Shown: one piece after another, positions 1-6,695 of the stretch
Layout of the letters: the number at the start of each line of letters is the position of its first letter
Numbering within the stretch: position 1 is the stretch's first letter
Assembly: GCA_035505995.1 (NCBI GenBank)
Contig: DATJQF010000219.1
Location: 1 to 9,804 of the forward strand
Direction: 5' to 3'
Length of the DNA: 9,804 nt
Source: DATJQF01 sp035505995
GTDB taxonomy: Bacteria > Bacteroidota > Bacteroidia > Bacteroidales > FEN-979
Translations under genes and position numbers: made by a program
The notes under the pieces: model-generated
What the model saw: only the letters and a program-made list of their open reading frames with translations
Told to the model about the DNA's origin: nothing
The model's database searches: none

Positions 1-714
1 ATCCCCGTTATCGCGAGCCTGAACTGCCTGTTCGAAGATACCTGGATCGAGTATGCGAAAGCTATTGAGCAAACCGGAGTGAACGCGATCGAGCTCAACT
101 TTTACTCGGTGCCGGGCGATTTCAAGAAGGAAGAGAAGAACATCATCAACGAGCAGCTGGATGTCGTCAACCACGTAAAGAAAAGCCTGCGAATACCGGT
201 CAGCGTAAAGCTCAGCCCCTTCTACACGAATGCGCTCAACCTGATCCAGATGATGTACTTTGAGGGGGTCGACGGGTTTGTCCTGTTCAACAGGTTGTTC
301 CAGCCGGACATCGATGTGGAGAAAGAAACCCATTATTTCCCCTATAACCTGAGCCATGAAGAGGATTCGCGCCTGGCCCTGCGTTTCATCGGACTGCTTC
401 ACGGGGAGATCCGCGGCTCGCTGTGCGCCAATTCAGGGATATTCACGGGAAAGGATGTAATCAAGCTCCTGCTGGCCGGTGCCGACTGCGTGCAGGTGGT
501 GAGCACCCTGTATAAGCACGGGATCGGGTATGTTTCCGGCATGCTTGATGAGATCCGGGAATGGATGGACGAAAAAAAGTATACCTCGCTGGATCAGTTC
601 CGGGGGAAGCTTTCCCGGAAACAGCTGAAAGATCCGTTCGCATACAAGCGGGGACAGTATGTTGATATCCTTATGAAGTCGGAGGAGATCTTCAAGAGAT
701 ATCCGATGAGGTAG
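1..714 (+). CDS. Dihydroorotate dehydrogenase-like protein, 3' part (5' end outside window)
   Basis: The frame is open from base 1, so the gene starts upstream of the window; 237 residues are visible and the stop is TAG at 712-714. The protein is a TIM-barrel flavoprotein of the dihydroorotate dehydrogenase superfamily. Visible family features are IPVIASLNC at the left edge, ELNFYSVPGDF, PVSVKLSPFYTN, LFNRLFQPDID and the C-terminal FMN-phosphate-binding type segment GIFTGKDVIKLLLAGADCVQ. The order and wording of these blocks, and the ending with EWMDEKKYTSLDQFRGKLS, match the 'dihydroorotate dehydrogenase-like' group rather than true PyrD. True class 1 and 2 enzymes carry N-x-S-C/S-P-N after the ELN strand; here that stretch is replaced by NFYSVPG, so the usual catalytic Cys/Ser site is not recognisable. 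The substrate is therefore uncertain, and I would not assign it to pyrimidine synthesis. An internal GTG at 79 is not the real start, because conserved sequence runs upstream of it. Confidence 0.88.
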   Translation: MPVIASLNCLFEDTWIEYAKAIEQTGVNAIELNFYSVPGDFKKEEKNIINEQLDVVNHVKKSLRIPVSVKLSPFYTNALNLIQMMYFEGVDGFVLFNRLFQPDIDVEKETHYFPYNLSHEEDSRLALRFIGLLHGEIRGSLCANSGIFTGKDVIKLLLAGADCVQVVSTLYKHGIGYVSGMLDEIREWMDEKKYTSLDQFRGKLSRKQLKDPFAYKRGQYVDILMKSEEIFKRYPMR

Positions 715-926
715 GATTGAGGAATGAGGATCCAGGAGGTGACTTCGGGTCGGGGCTACTGGATCGTGATCTCAAACGGCAGGCGGGCCTGGACCCCCTG
801 CTTCCGGCTCCCTTCCTTTGAGGTAGTGATGGAGGAGTGAGGATCCCGGAGGTGACGTGGGGGCTACTGGATTGTGATCTCAAACGGCAGGCGGGCCTGA
901 ACCCCCTGCATCCGGCTCACTTCCTT
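707..926. repeat. Diverged tandem duplication of the convergent intergenic region
   Basis: Two head-to-tail copies lie at 707-818 and 819-926. Both begin with TGAGGTAG (which contains the stop of the upstream gene in copy 1), continue through a shared GAGGATCC-GGAGGTGAC block, and end in the antisense of the SppA C-terminus. By my hand alignment they differ by about 8 substitutions plus a 1-base and a 5-base indel. On the minus strand copy 1 still reads KEGSRKQGVQARLPFEITIQ followed by a stop, against KEVSRMQGVQARLPFEITIQ in the real sppA end (copy 2). The repeat is therefore a duplicated 3' end, not a new gene. It fills the gap between the two convergent genes; I see no hairpin terminator there. 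Confidence 0.9.
725..818 (-). pseudogene. Orphan duplicate of the SppA C-terminal tail
   Basis: Read on the minus strand, the stretch from about 818 down to 756 encodes a near-copy of the last 20 SppA residues plus the stop, followed by the same 3' flank as the real gene. It has no start of its own and lies downstream of the true sppA stop (864-866), so it would be translated only by readthrough. Two codon differences from the real tail are synonymous and two are not (V to G, M to K), which suggests it is no longer constrained as coding sequence. Confidence 0.75.
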
Positions 927-2627
927 AAGGTACTGCCAGTATTTGTAATTATCCCCCAGCTCCTTTTCAAGCAGGCTTGCATGCGTATCATCGGTGAATT
1001 CCTCGATGAATTGCTGCAGCGGATCTTTTTGCCGGGGCAGGGAAAGTAGGCTGTAATCGCTGATCCCGGCGAGCTTTGCCGCGGCCTTCACGGCATCCTC
1101 CATTCCGCCGAATTCGTCGATCAGCCCTATTTTCAGGGCATCGCTTCCGCTCCAGATCCTACCCTGGCCGATGCTGTCGACCTTTTCCTTCGTCATCTTC
1201 CTGCCTTCCGCCACCCGGGTGATGAAAGAATCGTAGATCGTTTCGATGTCCCGCTGAAGTACCGCGGTCTGGTACGCCGATAGCGGCTCCGTGACGGGAA
1301 CGTAATCCGAATTGGCATTCGTGCCGGCACGGTCGAAGGTGATGCCCAGCTTATTGTTGAAGAGCCCCTTGAAGTTCGGGACCACCCCGAAAACCCCGAT
1401 CGAGCCGGTCAGGGTGACCGGGTCGGCCAGGATCCGCGTGGAAGCGCATCCGATATAATATCCGCCGGAGGCGGCGACATCGCCAAACGAGGCGACCACC
1501 GGCTTTTCTTTAGCGGTCAGCTTGACTTCCCGCCAGATCACGTCGGAAGCCAGCGCGCTTCCCCCGGGAGAGTTGATCCGGAAGACGACCGCTTTCACCC
1601 GGTCATCCTCCCGGGCTTCCCGCAATGCCTTGCTGATCCTTTCTGAGCCGATATTCCGGTCATCCCCCTCTCCGCTGCCGATGCTGCCCGATGCAAAGAT
1701 CACGGCGATCTTGTACCGGCGGCCCGGCTTCTTATCCGACGGATCCGGAGCATTGGAATATTTTTCGATCGAAATATAGCTGACCTCCCGGTCGCCCGCA
1801 ATGTGCAGCACTTTTTTCAGGGTGTCGGTAAGCTGATCGGAATAGAGCAGTCCGTCCACCAGATGCCGCTGGATTGCCGTCGTATTTGAAAACGAGGAGA
1901 GGCTGTCGGCCATCCGGTTCAGCTCGGCGACCGGAATCCTGCGGGAGGCGGAGATGCTGTCGACCACATTGTTCCAGATGCTGTTGATCAGGGTGGTGAT
2001 CTGAAGCCGGTTCTCCGGGCTCATCTTATCCAGGAACAGGGGTTCCGTGGCTGCCTTGAACTTCCCGTGCCGGACCACCTGGACTTTTACATCAATTTTA
2101 TCGAGCAAACCTTTCAGGAAGGTCATCTCCGCATTGATCCCTTTGAAGATGAGCGTTCCTTCCGGGTAAAGGTATACCCGGTCGGCCACCGAAGCGAGAT
2201 AATAGGAAGACTGCGAATATACTTCGCTGTAGGCGATGATGAATTTCCCCGACCGCCTGAAATCGGACAGGGCGTTCCGGATCTCCCGCAGCGTTTCAAT
2301 CCCTGCAGGGATGACACTGATGTCGAGCAGGATCCCCTTGATCTTGTCGTCGGTTTTCGCTTTATGGATATTTTTGAGGATCTCGTCGAGCCCGAGCGTT
2401 TTCCCCGGGATCTGCAGGTTGACCAGGAAGGGCAATTTCGGCGTTCGGTCGAATACCGGCTTGTCGAGCCTGATGCGCAGGACGGAATTGGACGGTACCG
2501 AAACGCTGGTGGAGGTGGTAGCGGCGATGATCCCGGCGATGATGCCGAAGGAAAGAAATGAAATCAGCAGGATGACCAGGAAGAATCCCAGCATCGAGGC
2601 GAACATGAATTTGAAGAAATCTTTCAT
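864..2627 (-). CDS. sppA: Signal peptide peptidase SppA, 67K type (peptidase family S49)
   Basis: This 587-residue membrane-anchored serine protease degrades cleaved signal peptides in the cytoplasmic membrane. One N-terminal membrane segment spans about residues 10-37. Two tandem S49 domains follow, about 80-290 and 305-530, which is the duplicated E. coli-type form rather than the short Bacillus form. The Ser/Lys dyad is present: K191 in HGKFKAATEP corresponds to E. coli K209, and S387 in DVAASGGYYIG corresponds to E. coli S409. RINSPGGSALASD (350-362) and TLTGSIGVFGVV (405-416) are also conserved. The ATG at 2625-2627 lies directly before the hydrophobic segment and has no strong Shine-Dalgarno sequence. 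The gene is divergent from folK and convergent with the dihydroorotate dehydrogenase-like gene. Its 3' end lies in the second copy of a tandem duplication, so the C-terminal 20 residues occur twice in the DNA. The catalytic assignment is by motif alignment from memory. Confidence 0.95.
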   Translation of the reverse strand: MKDFFKFMFASMLGFFLVILLISFLSFGIIAGIIAATTSTSVSVPSNSVLRIRLDKPVFDRTPKLPFLVNLQIPGKTLGLDEILKNIHKAKTDDKIKGILLDISVIPAGIETLREIRNALSDFRRSGKFIIAYSEVYSQSSYYLASVADRVYLYPEGTLIFKGINAEMTFLKGLLDKIDVKVQVVRHGKFKAATEPLFLDKMSPENRLQITTLINSIWNNVVDSISASRRIPVAELNRMADSLSSFSNTTAIQRHLVDGLLYSDQLTDTLKKVLHIAGDREVSYISIEKYSNAPDPSDKKPGRRYKIAVIFASGSIGSGEGDDRNIGSERISKALREAREDDRVKAVVFRINSPGGSALASDVIWREVKLTAKEKPVVASFGDVAASGGYYIGCASTRILADPVTLTGSIGVFGVVPNFKGLFNNKLGITFDRAGTNANSDYVPVTEPLSAYQTAVLQRDIETIYDSFITRVAEGRKMTKEKVDSIGQGRIWSGSDALKIGLIDEFGGMEDAVKAAAKLAGISDYSLLSLPRQKDPLQQFIEEFTDDTHASLLEKELGDNYKYWQYLKEVSRMQGVQARLPFEITIQ

Positions 2628-2650
2628 GGCGGTAGATTTTTTATGGTTTA

Positions 2651-2658
2651 CAAAATTA
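2651..2658 (-). promoter_or_regulatory. Candidate -7 element for sppA
   Basis: Read on the minus strand this is TAATTTTG, which fits the Bacteroidetes TAnnTTTG -7 consensus, and it lies 24 bases upstream of the sppA ATG. I find no well-spaced TTTG -33 partner, so support is only the -7 match plus the AT-rich context of the divergent 84-base gap (2628-2711). Confidence 0.4.
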
Positions 2659-2711
2659 CATAATAATAATTCCGTTTATTTAGTGTTAATAAAAGCAAAC
2701 CCTCTTTCACG

Positions 2712-3200
2712 ATGGAAGACGTATTCCTGATCACCGGGAGCAACCGGGGCGACCGGGTGTTTTACCTGGACCAGGCGCTATCGGGCATCCGGAAAAGGAT
2801 CGGGAAGATCCGCCGTCTTTCTTCTATCTACGAAACGGAGCCCTGGGGGTTTTCCGACCCTGTTTCTTTCCTGAACCAGGTGATTCATCTTCAAACCACC
2901 CTGAAGCCCCAGGAGATCCTGCATGCGATGCAGCGGATCGAATTTGACCTGGGACGCACCCGGACGGGGGAGGAATATTCTGCCCGCACCATCGATGTGG
3001 ACCTGCTTCTTTACGGGAACCAGATCATTGATTTTCCCGGGCTGAAGATCCCTCATCCCTTCATCCCGCAGCGGCGTTTTGTGCTGGAGCCCCTGGTCGA
3101 GATCGCCGGCGACTTTATCCATCCCCTGGCCGGGCTTCCGATCTCGGAGCTGTTGGACCAGTGCAAGGATCCCTGTGCGGTGAAAAAATACAGGACATAA
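2712..3200 (+). CDS. folK: 2-amino-4-hydroxy-6-hydroxymethyldihydropteridine diphosphokinase (HPPK)
   Basis: FolK transfers pyrophosphate from ATP to 6-hydroxymethyl-7,8-dihydropterin, the step before dihydropteroate synthase in folate synthesis, and acts in the cytoplasm. The 162 residues match the usual length of the monofunctional enzyme (E. coli about 158). The whole set of HPPK signatures is visible: GSNRGDR (9-15), SSIYETEPWG (37-46), FLNQV (53-57), E77 with LGRTR, and the ATP/Mg signature RTIDVDLLLY (92-101) with the two metal-binding aspartates D95 and D97. IPHPFIPQRRFVLEPLVEIA (113-132) follows. The ATG has no clear Shine-Dalgarno sequence, only A-rich DNA upstream, as is usual in this phylum. 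The gene stands alone on its strand between sppA (divergent) and the outer-membrane protein gene (convergent) and ends 1 base before the shared terminator stem's A-tract begins to pair. Confidence 0.96.
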   Translation: MEDVFLITGSNRGDRVFYLDQALSGIRKRIGKIRRLSSIYETEPWGFSDPVSFLNQVIHLQTTLKPQEILHAMQRIEFDLGRTRTGEEYSARTIDVDLLLYGNQIIDFPGLKIPHPFIPQRRFVLEPLVEIAGDFIHPLAGLPISELLDQCKDPCAVKKYRT

Positions 3201-3231
3201 AAAAACCCGGCTTTTCAGGCCGGGTTTTTTT
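3199..3231. terminator. Bidirectional intrinsic terminator between folK and the outer-membrane protein gene
   Basis: The stem AAAAAAACCCGGC (3199-3211) pairs with GCCGGGTTTTTTT (3219-3231) across the 7-base loop TTTTCAG. The GC core is 6 bp, flanked by seven As and seven Ts, so it yields a U-tract in either direction. It overlaps the last bases of folK and lies 13 bases beyond the stop of the convergent gene, so it should end both transcripts. Confidence 0.93.
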
Positions 3232-3244
3232 GTGGAAGCTACGC

Positions 3245-5803
3245 TTACTTCACGATGTTCTTGAAGTCCTGCGTATTTGCATAATTGTAGAATTCTTTGT
3301 CGGTCTTTGCCTGTTCCTTCAGCTTCGGATCTGCGACGGCCTTCATCAGGTTGTCGTAAAGCATCTTGGTGTTGTTGGAACGTGCGCCGCAGACAGCCAG
3401 CAGGTAGTAAGTGTCAGGATTCTGCGGGGCGCATTGCAGCGTGGTGATGGCGCCGGTGGTATTCCCGGAAACCAGCTGTGCCAGGCCGAGGTTATAGGTG
3501 CATTTTGCATCGGCCAGCATATCGTTGGCTTTCTTGTAATCTCCCTTGGGAATAGCCAGGACCCCGAGATTGTAATTTTCGTTTTCACCCAGCTGCTGTG
3601 CTTTCTTGAACTGGGTTTCAGCTTTTTTGTAATCCTTCTGCTTGCCGGCGACCACTCCGATGTTGTTCTCTACGATCCCGTTGTTCGGGGAAGCGGTGGC
3701 AGCTTTCTGCAGGTAGGTGGAAGCTTTATCCAGGTTTCCGCCATCGATATTTGCGAGGCCTGCATTGTTCTGGGCTTTCCAGTCATTCGGGAAGAGGCGG
3801 GCCGCGTTTTCATAGATGACGATTTTCTTGGCGTTGTCGTTGGTCAGCGTGCCTGCATACAGGAGCTCATCGACGCGCAGCTGATCCGGGTTGTTCTGGG
3901 CCAGGTTGAGCAGTTCTTCATCGCTCTTGACTGGCTTGAAGCAATTCGCGGTGATCTCAGCCCTTCTCAGCGGCGGGAGCATCTGCTCTTCCAGTTCAGG
4001 ATAGATCACGATCATGTTGCGGATCTCCTGTTCTTTCTTCTTGTTGTCGCCGGCCGAATTGATCACGTTGAGGATCTTGTCCTTATCCTTGATGCTGCTG
4101 CCCTGGACGTTCTTCAGGAAGCCGTTCCAATCCGGGCCGTGGCTCTGCACGATGAAATTGACATCGCTGCCGGCGGCATCGACCTTTGCCTTGACGGCTT
4201 TCTTGTCCTTGTTGGCTTTTTCAGCATCTTTCACCCAGCTCTTATACTGGTCGATCATGTATTGCTGGCCGGTCTTGGCACGGTTTGCCGACAGGCCCGC
4301 GTTGAAAGTTTCTTCCCCTTCGGGGGAGGCCCAGCCGTCGATCGTGATGTTCTTCAGTTTCCAGCCCTGCTTTACGAACGCATCCAGCTGATTGAGGGCG
4401 TCCATGGCCGGCTGTGTCTTGTTGATGCCGAATTTAAGATCGAGCTTGTAAATATTGACCTTGAAATAGAGGATGCCGGTCTTGGATACGATGACATCCC
4501 TGATGTAGCCGTGATCGGCCAGCAGGGTTTTAAAGTCACCCATGATCCGCTGCGGGGTATAGATCGTTCCGACCGCGAGAACCCTGGAGGGCATATCCAT
4601 GTTCTTCGTCTTTGCGCGGATGTCGTCCTTCTTGTCTTTCAGGCCGCTCTTGGCGTCATAGGCGATCGGTGCGACCACCATCTGGCAATCCGCCATTTCG
4701 GGTTTGTACGGGAAAGAGGTAGTATAACTAAAGGTTCCGCCTTCCTTGAACTTGATCACGGTTCCGTTGCCCTTCACTTTTTCGCCCTGCAGCTGGATCG
4801 GCTTCAGCGTATAGGAGCCGCCCTGGTACTGAATGGTTGGTTCCCAGTACATGGCTGCCTGCGGGCAGAAATATTTCGGAGGGAAGGTTCCCTTCACGGT
4901 CACGGTGACGGAATCTCCCTTCAGCGACAGGACCGAAGGTGTCGTTTCATATTTTACCTTATCGTAATCCTTGGCCATCTGCTTCAGGCTGCATCCGGTA
5001 TAACCGAATTTGTAGGTGAGGCCCAGCAGTGCGGAGCTGTACATGTCGTTCTTGATCTCCATGGCGCCGCCCTTGGTCATATCCAGCACATCGCCATCCC
5101 TCCATCTCCAGATGAATTCCGGGTTGATCGACCAGTGCTGGCTGATGTTGAAGTCGAACCCGATCCCGGTCACCGCCTTGAATTCCAGGTTCCACTTCCC
5201 GATGCCGCTGTTGTTGCCAACGCCGCCTTTTTCGGAGCCTTCATGATCTTTATCGCCCAGCCAGGCAATATCGAGCCCGGTGAAGTTATCCGTCTTCACG
5301 CCTTTGGAATGGTCGAAGCCCGCCCCGAAGATCAGGTAGGAGGAGAAGATCCTCTCAGGCTTGTATCCCAGGATCCAGTTCAGCCAGTTGACGGTGACAT
5401 GCAGATCCGTTTCCCACACTTTGGTCTTGAAACTTTGCGCGATATAGTCTCCGTTCCCGATATTACCTCCCGGAACATATTTGGTATTGTCGGTGGGGAT
5501 GGAGCTTTTCAGCGGGGTGTATCCGATTTTTAACCGGAGACCGATTACCCGGGTGAATTGCTTGGTGACCATCAGGCCTCCGCCGAAGGTCCATTCAGGA
5601 TTAATCCATAAGTTGGTTGAAAGGTCGCCATTGAACTGGTTCGCACTTCCGAAAAGTGTGATTCCCCAATAGCTGTGAGTAGGAGCGGCATTTTCCCTGG
5701 GGGCTTTTTCCGCTTTCTTTTCCTGCGCAATCGAGGACATCGGAATCGCAGCCACCAGCAGGACAATCAACAGCCGCATGAAGATTTGATAAAACTTTTT
5801 CAT
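3245..5803 (-). CDS. Outer-membrane beta-barrel protein with OmpA-like and TPR domains
   Basis: The product has 852 residues. A signal peptide spans about 1-26 (positive MKKFYQIFMR, hydrophobic core LLIVLLVAAI, likely cleavage after SSIA before Q27). Residues about 45-268 alternate aromatic and polar residues like a small outer-membrane barrel (SYWGITLFGSANQFNGDLS; closing strand LLGLTYKFGYTGCS). A beta-rich linker follows (about 285-410). Residues about 445-620 resemble an OmpA C-terminal domain: ITIDGWASPEGEETFNAGLS then NRA, and the closing strand PLRRAEITANCF. A lysine-rich insert of about 75 residues (525-600) interrupts it. The C-terminus (about 640-830) is TPR-like, with repeated NNAG/NNIG/YNLG helix starts and helices about 34 residues apart. 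The OmpA fold usually ties the envelope to peptidoglycan, and TPRs bind proteins, so a scaffold linking outer membrane and wall is a reasonable guess, not shown. The exact substrate or partner is unknown. The gene stands alone, with a promoter-like element 44 bases upstream and a terminator after it. Confidence 0.85.
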   Translation of the reverse strand: MKKFYQIFMRLLIVLLVAAIPMSSIAQEKKAEKAPRENAAPTHSYWGITLFGSANQFNGDLSTNLWINPEWTFGGGLMVTKQFTRVIGLRLKIGYTPLKSSIPTDNTKYVPGGNIGNGDYIAQSFKTKVWETDLHVTVNWLNWILGYKPERIFSSYLIFGAGFDHSKGVKTDNFTGLDIAWLGDKDHEGSEKGGVGNNSGIGKWNLEFKAVTGIGFDFNISQHWSINPEFIWRWRDGDVLDMTKGGAMEIKNDMYSSALLGLTYKFGYTGCSLKQMAKDYDKVKYETTPSVLSLKGDSVTVTVKGTFPPKYFCPQAAMYWEPTIQYQGGSYTLKPIQLQGEKVKGNGTVIKFKEGGTFSYTTSFPYKPEMADCQMVVAPIAYDAKSGLKDKKDDIRAKTKNMDMPSRVLAVGTIYTPQRIMGDFKTLLADHGYIRDVIVSKTGILYFKVNIYKLDLKFGINKTQPAMDALNQLDAFVKQGWKLKNITIDGWASPEGEETFNAGLSANRAKTGQQYMIDQYKSWVKDAEKANKDKKAVKAKVDAAGSDVNFIVQSHGPDWNGFLKNVQGSSIKDKDKILNVINSAGDNKKKEQEIRNMIVIYPELEEQMLPPLRRAEITANCFKPVKSDEELLNLAQNNPDQLRVDELLYAGTLTNDNAKKIVIYENAARLFPNDWKAQNNAGLANIDGGNLDKASTYLQKAATASPNNGIVENNIGVVAGKQKDYKKAETQFKKAQQLGENENYNLGVLAIPKGDYKKANDMLADAKCTYNLGLAQLVSGNTTGAITTLQCAPQNPDTYYLLAVCGARSNNTKMLYDNLMKAVADPKLKEQAKTDKEFYNYANTQDFKNIVK

Positions 5804-6068
5804 ACTTCTCAGTTTTGGTTATGATTTAAATTTGTTTCCTGATTTGACAAATATATTTATTAATAAGCCAAAAATAAAATTTCCCGGAGGAATTTTTCGG
5901 TGTTGGGATGTTTATTATGAAAAACAGTAAAAATACTATCCTGATTTACAGTTTCTTATATCAATATTTAATTTCCGGTTGTAAAATTATAAAATCTTGT
6001 GGTGAATATACAAAAAAATTATTGAAAATGTTGTCTTTTACGCCACAATTACGGTTTGGTTGCATTTT
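5804..6068. other. AT-rich intergenic region between the outer-membrane protein gene and the methyltransferase gene
   Basis: These 265 bases are strikingly AT-rich compared with the genes on both sides. They hold the promoter of the outer-membrane protein gene at the left end and must contain the 3' end of the methyltransferase transcript at the right. I see no hairpin terminator, no tRNA and no credible coding sequence. An open plus-strand frame from 5908 runs into antisense of the methyltransferase gene and has no family resemblance. Confidence 0.6.
5848..5855 (-). promoter_or_regulatory. Candidate -7 element for the outer-membrane protein gene
   Basis: The minus strand reads TATATTTG, a full match to TAnnTTTG, 44 bases upstream of the ATG at 5801-5803. 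This would give a leader of roughly 35-40 bases. A TTTG lies upstream but only 13 bases away, shorter than the 19-21 usual for the -33 box, so the -33 half is weak. Confidence 0.5.
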
Positions 6069-6605
6069 TCATCTCAAAAACTTAAGCTTGGCAAGCATTT
6101 CCCATAGCACGATGCCCGCCGTCACCGACAGGTTCAGGGAATGTTTTGTGCCATACTGCGGGATCTCGATACTGCCTTCCGTCATGGCAAGCGCCTCTTC
6201 TTCGATCCCGCGAACCTCATTGCCGAAAACCAGGGCGATCTTCCCTGTTTTACCGGGATCGAATTTCTGAAGGGGGATGCTGGCATCGGTCTGCTCCACG
6301 GCAAAGATCCGGTAGCCTTTCTTTTTCAGGATCGAGAGGGAGTCCTTCGTCGAAGGATAATATTCCCAGTGAACGGAATCGGTCGCGCCCAGGGCGGTCT
6401 TATGGATCTCCCGGTGCGGCGGGGTCCCGGTGATCCCGCACAGGTGGATCGCTTCCGCCCGGAACGCATCGGCCGTACGGAAAACGGAGCCCACGTTAAA
6501 ATGGCTTCTCACCTGGTCCAGCACCAGGACCACCGGCAGCTTGGGAGAAGCTTTAAAGTTTTCGACGGATAGCCGGTTCAGCTCTTCGGTCGTCAGTTTT
6601 CTCAT
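6069..6605 (-). CDS. TrmH/SpoU-family RNA 2'-O-ribose methyltransferase
   Basis: This is an AdoMet-dependent methyltransferase of the SPOUT (trefoil-knot) superfamily, acting on tRNA or rRNA in the cytoplasm. The 178 residues are a minimal SpoU domain without an added RNA-binding domain. The three SpoU motifs are present: motif 1 SHFNVGSVFRTADAF (34-48) with N37 and R43; motif 2 ALVFGNEVRGIEEE (124-137) with E130; motif 3 IEIPQYGTKHSLNLSVTAG (146-164) with S156 and N158. These residues line up with N35, R41, E124, S150 and N152 of Thermus TrmH, the enzyme making Gm18 in tRNA. The length and motif spacing favour a TrmH-like tRNA enzyme, but substrate cannot be fixed from sequence alone, so I give no gene symbol. 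The ATG at 6603-6605 is divergent from mutS; no clear promoter is seen on this strand. Confidence 0.92.
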   Translation of the reverse strand: MRKLTTEELNRLSVENFKASPKLPVVLVLDQVRSHFNVGSVFRTADAFRAEAIHLCGITGTPPHREIHKTALGATDSVHWEYYPSTKDSLSILKKKGYRIFAVEQTDASIPLQKFDPGKTGKIALVFGNEVRGIEEEALAMTEGSIEIPQYGTKHSLNLSVTAGIVLWEMLAKLKFLR

Positions 6606-6629
6606 CTGAAAAAATAAATGCTACATTTG
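6597..6629 (+). promoter_or_regulatory. Candidate Bacteroidetes-type promoter for mutS
   Basis: TTTT at 6597-6600 (three of four matches to the TTTG -33 box) is followed by a 21-base spacer and TACATTTG at 6622-6629, a full match to the TAnnTTTG -7 box. It lies 66 bases before the mutS start and overlaps the first codons of the divergent methyltransferase gene, so the two divergent genes may interfere. Confidence 0.5.
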
Positions 6630-6695
6630 CGGGACAAGGGCGGCCGGCAGGGCCGTCAAAGGGAGATCCCGCCGTAAAAGTAAGAAAGTATTTCC

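Noticed and set aside
735..745. GGAGGTGA as a Shine-Dalgarno sequence for a short plus-strand gene
   Set aside because: It occurs in both duplicated copies with no start codon and supportable frame at the right distance. It is part of the duplicated 3' flank.
837..1049. Small plus-strand frame overlapping the sppA 3' end
   Set aside because: It is antisense to conserved SppA sequence and to the duplicated tail, with no family resemblance.
2160..2200. Arginine at the ADRVYLYP position in SppA taken as loss of the catalytic lysine
   Set aside because: On closer alignment the catalytic lysine lies further on, in HGKFKAATEP (K191), matching E. coli GTYKSAVEP. It is present, as is S387, so the enzyme looks active.
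3161..5533. Very long open frame on the plus strand opposite the outer-membrane protein gene
   Set aside because: It is codon-aligned antisense of a gene with a clear signal peptide and recognisable domains. Its openness is explained by the lack of UUA, CUA and UCA codons in that gene, and its translation resembles no protein family I know.
5827..5834. TAAATTTG on the plus strand, a promoter-like -7 match
   Set aside because: No plus-strand gene follows, and the nearest TTTG is only 9 bases upstream. It is a chance match in AT-rich DNA.
5908..6270. Possible 120-residue gene starting in the AT-rich gap
   Set aside because: Over half of it is antisense to the conserved methyltransferase gene, the start has no supporting context, and a one-off lipoprotein-like LISGC match is not preceded by a proper signal sequence.
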